The notes under the pieces: model-generated | What the model saw: the letters and a program-made list of their open reading frames with translations, nothing else | Databases searched by the model: none | What the model was told of the DNA's origin: nothing | Position numbers and translations under genes: made by a program | Source: Helicoverpa zea | Lineage: Eukaryota > Arthropoda > Insecta > Lepidoptera > Noctuidae | Direction: 5' to 3' | Assembly (NCBI RefSeq): GCF_022581195.2 | Contig: NC_061463.1 | Location: 11,098,001-11,162,000, forward strand | Length of the DNA: 64,000 nt | Shown: positions 55,971 to 64,000 of the stretch, piece by piece | Layout of the letters: each line of letters opens with the position of its first letter | How positions within the stretch are numbered: the first letter of the stretch is position 1

Positions 55971-58100
55971 ATACAAAAAAAAATAATATCCCTATTATGT
56001 ACTGTTGTGCACGCTAGCCACGATCACAAAATAAAATCAACTTTGAAATAGGAACTAATATTGCATATTATGTCCACTTTACCAAACAATGGAATCAATT
56101 AAGTTTTTCCATCACAATAGGTTAAGCACAAGCTATAAAAGCGACGTCACAAACACACTGCTTTTGTTCACAAGCCGATTATTAAAAACCTTTATACTCA
56201 TATAAAATTTACTTTCCGCAAAAATTCTTCTAAAAGAGCGGTTTGCAAAAAATTCTTTATACAAAATTCTTCAATGAAAGTTGATTGAATTTCCGTACGA
56301 TGTCACAAAAAGTTTATATCACGTTGCCAAGATTTTTTAGCTGAAACAATTAAAACACACTTCGTTAAAACATGAAGCTTTAAGAGAAGGAAAGTATATA
56401 CCTACTTTAAATATAAAATTATATTTTTTGCTTTGTTCTGTTGTTTAGGCCTGAAAGTCATAACAAAGTTAAAAACGGAGCAACCATTAATGAGTTTTTG
56501 AAAACGTAGGTATGTATTTCAATTTGCTTGGATATCTATTATTTTTCGCAAATATCTACCAATTATTAATATTTTTTTTATTCTTTGTTACAGGTATGTT
56601 CGAAACCTACATTCTACAGTTAATTACGTAAGTGAAAGAAAAAAATACGTTAATTAGTAAAAGAACGGTAAATGTTAATTTATTTCTGAAGCAATTACTT
56701 TGCTGACCGTAAAATAAATTCTAGCGGAGAAATATTAATTAATATCCGTCCTTTGTTTGGCTGATTAATGTTTTTAATACGAGGAAGTGAAATTATTTTA
56801 CACTACTTTGCTCGTTTGTTTAAAAACGTGTTTTTTAGAGATGGAAAGAAACAAAAGAGTAAGAAAGGATTTTCGGCCTGAAAATGCTGTTGTTCTAAAA
56901 AAGAGGACAATAATATAAATATATTTCAATCTTTTATATCATGTGTGTTTCGTGACCACAATCACAAAGTGTAAAGTCAAAAAGTGTTTAATTTTTCTAT
57001 GAAAAACGAGCTATGATTTTTTACCTTGACGTAAACAAATAGTACATCATTAGTTATCAGTGAAGCATTAAAATAATAAACGTTTATGAAAACTGAAAAG
57101 TTTTGAATAATGACAGATTTGCATAAGTCTGTTGAATTTAAAATTTTCATTAAGTGTCGAGCAGATTTTTTGCAAATTTTCTCTCTCGCTTTTACTGAAT
57201 AGTATTCTCTAGAGCTTATTTTTTTTTGCAATTTGCTGCGGGACCAAAGTTTTCTTTCATAGGTACTTATCTAATTGGAATAGTAAGAATATGTGTAAAG
57301 ATGAAGAGTTTGGTTATGTGTTTGCTTTGAGCCGCTTATCACAGAAATCATTGCAACGATTTGAAAATAATAAATATTTCTATGGATTTTTAACCAATTA
57401 TACGAAGTATTCCTTATCCTCCCTGCGGGTCAAGAGTAAAAACGCTGGCGAAAGTCACTGATCAATATTGGTTTAACATTAATACTGTGAAAGGATCAAT
57501 AAAACCACAACAATATATACATAATTGGTACCATACAGACGTGTATAGGTACAGTAGGTACAATTGTACAACAATTATAATTGTGGGGACAAAGGCCCTG
57601 TACAAATGCTCACACTTCAAGCTAACCAAGTGCGGTTTGATTAAGTGAAAACGCTTTGTAATTGACTTGTAAAGCGGTCTATGTGTATAACTTGGCAACA
57701 TCGCTGAAATGGCTTGGCGACTTTACTACATTTCTGAAAACAGAATGATAAAGAAGAAAGATTTTTTGGCTCCGGAAGTACTAAACCGTTTTCAAAAAAT
57801 CTTTCACGGTTGTAGAGCTAGACTAATCTCGAGTAAAATAGGCTATGTTTTGGCCAGGTACGGGAAGGAGTTCCCCCGGGATGCAAAAACTGCGGGAAAA
57901 TAGCTAGAGCTAAATTATAAATATTTATTTTTGAGAAAGGCCTGTGCATACTACTTTCATGCCAAGCCAATGAGGAATGCTTGTATACGGAATATTAAGT
58001 ACCTTTTTTAATTGAGATCTATGTCCAAAAGTTTAAAAATTGCTCACTTCATTTTACTTTGTTCTTTCTAGCAAACATTAATATTATAAAGAGGATAAAA
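55971..58100. other. AT-rich spacer
   Basis: A degenerate antisense-type retroposon relic at about 57740-57915 (GGCTATGTTTTGGCCAGGTA, CGGGAAGGAGTTCCCCCGGG). Otherwise nothing recognised. Confidence 0.45.
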
Positions 58101-58358
58101 AAATTGAGGTAAAAAAATCTTTAAAAACAAGCTTTTATTTAAATGCGCTAAAAATAAAAAAATCAACTTTTACTGTAACTTTACTGATTTATGTTTTAAA
58201 AGCTTGTCGCGACATTTAAGTACTCGTATTTACTTTCTTAGTAAAATCGCGACAAGCTTTTAAAACATAAATCAGTAAAGTTACAGTAAAAGTTGATTTT
58301 TTTATTTTTAGCGCATTTAAATAAAAGCTTGTTTTTAAAGATTTTTTTACCTCAATTT
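58101..58358. mobile_element. Near-perfect palindrome, about 112-bp arms, 33-bp loop
   Basis: Arms 58101-58213 and 58247-58358, containing AAACAAGCTTTTATTTAAAT, AACTTTACTGATTTATG and AAGCTTGTCGCGA. Essentially identical, so either young or kept alike by gene conversion. Right of it are AAGATGGCC-like repeats (58380-58690) and a (CATA)n microsatellite at about 58735-58770. Confidence 0.9.
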
Positions 58359-59459
58359 ATTTTATACTTTTTAGTTTTGATTTGGTAAAGTGCACTTTAT
58401 TCTACTTGCCTGTCATTGGATACCCATATGGATGGGATTGAAAAAAATAGGTTATTCACCATTTTGTAGCGGCGGCCATCTTGGATTTTTATTTCGTAAA
58501 GTGCAATGTGTTCTACTAGTCAATCCCTTTCATTTGATATCCATATTGTATAGGTACTTTAAAAATAACTAGTCCGCCATCTTGTATATTTAGCCATGTT
58601 GGATTTAGGATGACGTCACATAGCTTAACATGCATTGTCATCCAAACTAAACATGTATGCAAAATTGCAGCTCAATCGGTTGAGGGCAAGTGCCTTAAAA
58701 TTGAGTTGTAAAATTCCACCCGAACACACATAGTTACATACATACATACATACATACATATATACATTGCAAGTTAAATAAAAGCTTGTAAAAAGCTTGT
58801 AAAAAGTTTGCTTACTTTTTTTAGCATTAATTTTCACGCAACAAAATACAATGATACTGAGGCGCGCTTAAACTCAGAAAATTATAAACACAAAAAGATA
58901 GTATTTAAGTAGACCTTTACGCAAACTTTTAGTAGGCCGATAGTTTTTTTGGGCTCACAAATCAGTATGAAGATATATGGTATACGCACATTACAAAGTT
59001 CAGATATTTAACCGGTATAAGATCGGATGAAAACTTTGATTGGAATCAAGATGTTCTTTTGTCAACCATAGGGTCAATTGTCGGCCGACTTTGTCCTCTA
59101 AGTGTTATTCTATGAATATATCTTTCTACATCACCACCCAAGCCTGTGTAATTTGGGTACGATCAAAGAACAGATAGACGAAATTCGTGTAGTTTCAAAA
59201 GCATTAATTAGAGGTCCTCTGAAACTGTTCTTGGACCTCAAACTTTAGAAATAAATGGCCTGAAGCGTACATCTCCTCAGATATGGGATAATGACTTGTC
59301 AAGAGTGTACAGTGAGTAGAAATATGGTTTTCTTGGAACAATGAAGTGTTCGCTAAGAGGTTTGGATGTTTGTTTTGAAGTCTGTATCTGTATGTTTTGA
59401 GTTATGACGTCATAAATCTTTGTAAGTTTATCTTGCATTGTGACAGCTGCATGTTTTGT

Positions 59460-59750
59460 TTTAGTCGTGATGGCTTGGTAGTTAAAGGAGCAGCCTCTCA
59501 AGTATGAGTTTGCAGGTTCGATATTAGGTCAGACAGGTATCAATGTAACTTTCCTAAGTTATTTGGTACTTACTACGTATATATTGGACTCCAATGACTG
59601 AGGAAATGTGAAGGAAAACATCTTGAGAAAACCTGGACTTTAAAGTCTGAAATCACTAATCCACCTTGAGCAAGCGTGGTGATTAACGCTCATTCCTTCT
59701 CTGTATGTGAAGAGGCCTACATTCACCAGTGGGACAGTGAATTACGATAG
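59460..59750 (+). mobile_element. SINE family 1 head joined to another retroposon tail
   Basis: GTCGTGATGGCTTGGTAGTT with box B GGTTCGATATTAGG and TTGGACTCCAATGACTG, then AAACCTGGACTTTAAAGTCT and GTGGTGATTAACGCTCATTC, ending AGTGGGACAGTG. The tail is absent from the 44-kb copy, so this is a chimaeric subfamily; relatives with that tail are at 48.9 and 52.7 kb. Confidence 0.6.
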
Positions 59751-60094
59751 AGATGAATGTTTTTATTTTACCAACTAAACCAAAAAACTATTCGTAACAT
59801 TCATTGTTCCAACGAACGACTAGGCAGACCGAATATAAAACATATTGTTATTTTATTGCTAAAGTAATTTGGCACGCGATGCGAACAAGAAAAAACTATG
59901 GTTCCAAAACAATGAACATGTTTTCAGTCGGTTTTCATGAATAGTATTGTTTGATTGTAACATGAATTTATTAAAGCACGTACAAAAGCTTTCCGTGAAA
60001 ACTCGTGTGTATGCTGTTTATAGTTAATCGCAAACATACAGAGAGACAGAGGCAGCGGTGTTCTATTATATGATGTGATATCTACCTAACTGAT

Positions 60095-60310
60095 TATCGG
60101 CCACAGCAGCTGTTCTCGTATAAGATGATCAGCCAGCTGGGCAAGACATATTATAGTGCACGAGCATTTGCGCAGACACAAGTGCACTCACTATTTCTTC
60201 ACTCTCATAGCCCGATGGGACGGCAATTCGACACGACCGGAGAGAGATCAGGCGCAAGACTGACATTAACGTGCTCTCGCACCGGTGTATCATTCACCAA
60301 TTTCCAGACT
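60095..60310 (-). mobile_element. SINE family 2, truncated, antisense
   Basis: TATAGTGCACGAGCATTTGC, CCCGATGGGACGGCAATTCG and GAGAGATCAGGCGC, ending near CACCAATTTCCAGACTAC. The tRNA-like head is missing. Confidence 0.75.
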
Positions 60311-60669
60311 ACAAATAGAAACAAATATTTTTTTACTCAGCTTTAAATAGATTTAATGATTTTTAAATATTTATTTACTAAACCAAATAACTATAAATCT
60401 CACTAAACATAGCTAAAGAAAGGTTACTCCTAACTTCGAAGTCGCCAGTTCTGACCTTTTAAGCAGGTACATTCATACATAGCTCTACGCATGCGCGGTA
60501 CATTTACGCGTACTACGACTGACCTTTTTGAAGGACGTCAGTAAAGATAGTTTCATAGTACTCTATTTATAGTTTTATTTTGCGAAAAGTTGTTACAGTT
60601 CTATGAAAAGTTTCTGTTTTAATTTAATTGTGAATTGAAGATTGTGTATTTTTGCTGAAGAAGCTGAAA

Positions 60670-60728
60670 ATCGATCTCAGTGGCGTGCACTTGGAGAGGC
60701 TTATGTCCAGCAGTGGACTGCGATAGGC

Positions 60729-60782
<54 letters not shown>
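60670..60782 (+). repeat. Retroposon tail expanding into a (GAT)n microsatellite
   Basis: GGCTTATGTCCAGCAGTGGA then GATAGGCTGATGATGATGAT, continuing as about 17 GAT units to 60782. The trinucleotide run is an expansion of the element's own tail. Confidence 0.75.
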
Positions 60783-60783
<1 letters not shown>

Positions 60784-62570
60784 ATTTTTGCTGTAGTAAA
60801 GTAATATTGCCATGTAGATTGCCTTCATGGACTGTAGTCGTGAATGGAATAAGCAGTTTCAAATTATTTTATTTTTCATTTTCGCTTAAATTTTCTATTA
60901 ACAAACTATCCGTTGTTTTGCCATTCAAGATTCGCATAATTCATATGGAGCATTTTATGTTTGATGTTTATTCTATTAATAGATAGGTTATAGAAATCCA
61001 CTATGTATTGGTTGATCTCTCTACCAAATTTTTTTCGTTATGACTTCATCTTATTTTGAAATCCTCGCACAAAAAGTTTTCAAATCTCGTGATGTTACCC
61101 AAAAATAAAATTCTACAAAAATTGCCTCAAAAATCATGCATTGTTTACAAATAGGCGTTAATTTGGTATTTTCGTTAATAACTGGCACAGGTACATTGTT
61201 TAGACGTAAACAATTGCAGAACTACTGCCAAGTTTTTAATGTGGCGTATTTTTCCATACAATGTTAGTATTTCTACGGGTATTTTCAGAAAATTCTGCTG
61301 TTTGTCAGCCACAGTCATCAACGGCAAATCCCATTCTTAAAAACAGTAGGTACTACTAGTGTTTTAAGGAACTTTTTGACTCGATAAAAACATGTAAGTT
61401 TCATGAAATCGTTAATTTTTTTGAATTTCTTATCCTATTTCTAAACATTTCCTCGTAGATCTAGTCTGCTGTGCGTGATGAGGTCTCGAATTCCAGGATC
61501 GAGATCGATGCTTCTATCGAAGATATGTCAGCCCCGTCGTACCCCTTTACACACTTTGTGGGTTTTAGAAACCTTCACAAAGCATGCAGCACCACGATTA
61601 TTTGCAAAATCCTCAAAGAACAGCGTCGCAAAAAAATCACAGACTTTTCATCTAAGATTAACAACGTTAAAAATGATTTATTTTTCACATAAGTCTTGTT
61701 GACAGATTAGAATACGTCTGGCTGCGACTTACGTTGAATGTCATTGCTCTCAGCGTATTTTTGGTGCGGCCGATTTTTCTGCACGCGACTGTAAATGTAG
61801 GTAGACAGAAACTCACGTCGCAATGGAGCAAATACCTCTTCTTGTGTACAGAAGTGGGCATTGAGACGCAGTTTAAATGAAATATTATTATTTCTAGTGT
61901 TGTGACTAATTTTATTCCTGAAGTTGGTAAAGTTAATAGAAATAAAGAAATTCTTCTTGATTTGAACAGTCGAGATTGTGATAGACTGTTTTTCATAAGA
62001 TTTTCCTTTGATCACATGAAGTATATTTTTTAACTTTCAAAATGAATTAGTATATTTTACTTTATTTTCATGCAATATTTTTTAATTTCTGTAGTGTGTA
62101 GCAAGACTAATGCCAATAAATAAATGAAAATGACCCATAATAAACTACATTTATTTGAAACAAATACATAGCATATTAGTTATTCACTACTTTATTTTTC
62201 CAGTACCTACTATAATTTTCTTCTTATTGCTAAACAAAGCCACTTACTCGATTAGTTATTCAATTCCATAGACAATAGAATACAGTCAGTTTCAAAATTT
62301 ATGGGGCAGTAATACTCAGTAATAGTATTAGCTGAATAACCTTGAAATTACTAAAAGAGAAAACAAGTAAATGTATTCTCAGTAAACAATGATAATAAAG
62401 AGATGTATTATGGAAATCCTTTAGTGAGCGTCTCGTAAAACCTCGTCAAAACATTGAACGATAGTATCTGTAGTAAAATGGAAAGTATCTATCTCCATCC
62501 ATTTGTAAATTGATTGAAGAAAACTGAAAATGTTCCACATAATCAAATGTTTATTTAGGATACTGTAACA
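60783..62570. other. No gene recognised
   Basis: A SINE family 2 scrap at about 61547-61590 (CACTTTGTGGGTTTTAGAAA CC, then CACAAAGCATGCAG). Frames around 61471-62015 have no family signal. Confidence 0.4.
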
Positions 62571-62705
62571 CCATCATCATCTGCAGCCTCAGTCCAGTCT
62601 TACCGGATTCAGCTGAATACCACTTACCGGTGTTTTATAAAAAAAATACTGTCTACTGTCTGACCTCCTCAACACAGTTACCCGGGCAACCCAATACTAA
62701 TAGGT
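62571..62705 (-). mobile_element. SINE family 1 tail, antisense
   Basis: ACCGGATTCAGCTGAATACC, CTGACCTCCTCAACACAGTT ACCCGGGCAACCC. Tail half only. Confidence 0.6.
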
Positions 62706-64000
62706 AAGACTGGTGGATAATGTTATATTTAAAGAAAAAAATACAAAGTGATAAATTACTTACTACAAAAACGATATAATTAATTTTTATTGTTCAGAAT
62801 TACACCGCACAAATTCATATAGGGCTTCACGTTAAATACTTGCTTATCAAAATAAAAAATAAATCTTTGCGTATTCAGCCTCTATTACTGAAACCTCAAT
62901 CAATGCAGGTTTCACGCAGCTGACCTTTATAAAGGGCAGCCAGGATCAACACCTGACATTAAAAATATTTTTGTAATTCTCTTCTATTTATCCTTCAAAC
63001 GCATTACCTTTTAAATAAGCATTATTGTAGAGGTAGATTAAGCAAGGCATTATTAAGATTTGTACTTTTAATCAGCTATTCTGTTTCGATTTATTTTTTA
63101 TTTTTGGCTGTGAATAATACCTATCATAAAGTCTTTTAAATAAATGGTAAAAGTAAGCTGAAAATCAATATTTTTTGAAGGTCAAATTTATAAAAGACAG
63201 ACCCAAAAAACGCCTGCCGTTCACCACTTCCTATGTGCTATTGCTGGGAACAAGAAATGGTGAAACAAACTCTCCACCAATACAATTCTGTCTGTATGGT
63301 TTGAAAAACCCGTTCTAAACAAAATGTTAAAAATAATAATACAATTATGTCCTAATAAAACTATTCAAAATAAAAAAAAGAACATCAACGGAATACAATA
63401 CCACAGACTAAAACAACACACGTCTTAATAGAGAGGTCATTGCCCTAAGGGCGGGACATATAACATTTTTACGATCATCTCAGGGTACAATGTTTTCCCT
63501 CTTATTACACAAGAGATTCCCTTTTATTATATTCAATAAACAGAGGGAAATCAATAGAGTGCTCATACAGACCGCGGAATGATTGGGGCGTAAATACGAT
63601 TGTCTTATGAGAGATGATAAAATGTTGATAAGACTAATGTCTGTCTGTTATGTTGCTTGCGTTTTTTTTATTAGTTTACACAGAAAGTGTAAAAAATTAT
63701 ACCTAGTTACTAATTTTACACATTTTCTAACAACAATAGATTAAATTCTACATTGTTTTTAACATCCAATTTTTTAGATTTTAAGTTTTCAATTAATAAA
63801 TAAAGGAGGTTCTATTCTTTTTTTACACAGATTAAATTATTTTTTTAAAGATAGAAATTGATAATGTCAAGTTGCGCTTTAACTGTCAAGTAAAACCTTC
63901 AAGTGTCTTTCATGTATTACAAAATTAGATATGCTATCTCATAAAATAAATATCTTTTTGGCTTTACTGCAGTAAAGAGACAACCAAAGTTTGAAAAATA
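62706..64000. other. AT-rich right end
   Basis: One diverged repeat at about 63195-63290 (GTTCACCACTTCCTATGTG) shared with 34.95 kb. No exon, RNA gene or other element recognised. Confidence 0.45.

Noticed and set aside
60619..60828. Frame with a long poly-Ile run
   Set aside because: Translation of the (GAT)n microsatellite on the minus strand.
61471..62015. Overlapping frames of 73-103 codons on both strands
   Set aside because: They overlap a SINE scrap, lack domain signals and have frames on both strands; no splice borders fit.

Overview
This is an AT-rich, repeat-laden eukaryotic window, almost certainly from a moth or butterfly (Lepidoptera), perhaps a noctuid-like moth. The reasons are a tandem set of beta-1,3-glucan recognition protein genes (betaGRP, also called GNBP) with an N-terminal CBM39 domain, two tRNA-derived SINE families, many fold-back MITEs, and the degenerate retroposon tails typical of lepidopteran introns. 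Coding DNA is only a few percent of the window. Intron-exon structures were assembled by hand from reading frames, splice sites and paralogue comparison.

Layout. (1) 1-24.7 kb, minus strand: three head-to-tail betaGRP units. Reading in the direction of transcription, they are C (24704 to 13600, eight exons, intact, 490 residues), B (12344 to 4961, seven of the eight exons, with several independent lesions) and A (3719 to 402, first three exons, continuing off the left edge). Unit C has a signal peptide, a CBM39 glucan-binding domain, a Pro/Thr-rich linker and a GH16-like domain, which fits a haemolymph sensor that binds beta-1,3-glucan and feeds prophenoloxidase and Toll signalling. Units A and B resemble each other more than C and share an intron 2 segment. 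(2) 24.7-37.0 kb: mostly mobile DNA, with a tandem duplication at 31.4-32.4 kb that holds a candidate orphan exon, and a candidate 62-residue secreted Cys-containing peptide at 33.4 kb. (3) 37.1-37.5 kb, plus strand: one GC-rich first coding exon (poly-Gln, Arg/Pro-rich, ideal start context, good donor). I tentatively link it to an RGK-type (Rad/Gem/Rem) small GTPase. (4) 37.5-64 kb: no exon recognised. This is probably the long first intron of that gene plus intergenic DNA, filled with SINEs, MITEs, hairpins and microsatellites.

The most interesting story is unit B. Its exons have stayed open, yet intron 1 begins AT instead of GT, the AG before exon 4 reads CG and lies next to a nested MITE pair, exon 5 is absent with a reverse transcriptase fragment in its interval, and exon 6 lacks 2 nt relative to the reading frame its neighbours require. 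It looks like an immune-recognition gene caught early in decay, between two units that look sound. I saw no prokaryotic-type system, CRISPR array, rRNA gene or bona fide tRNA gene.
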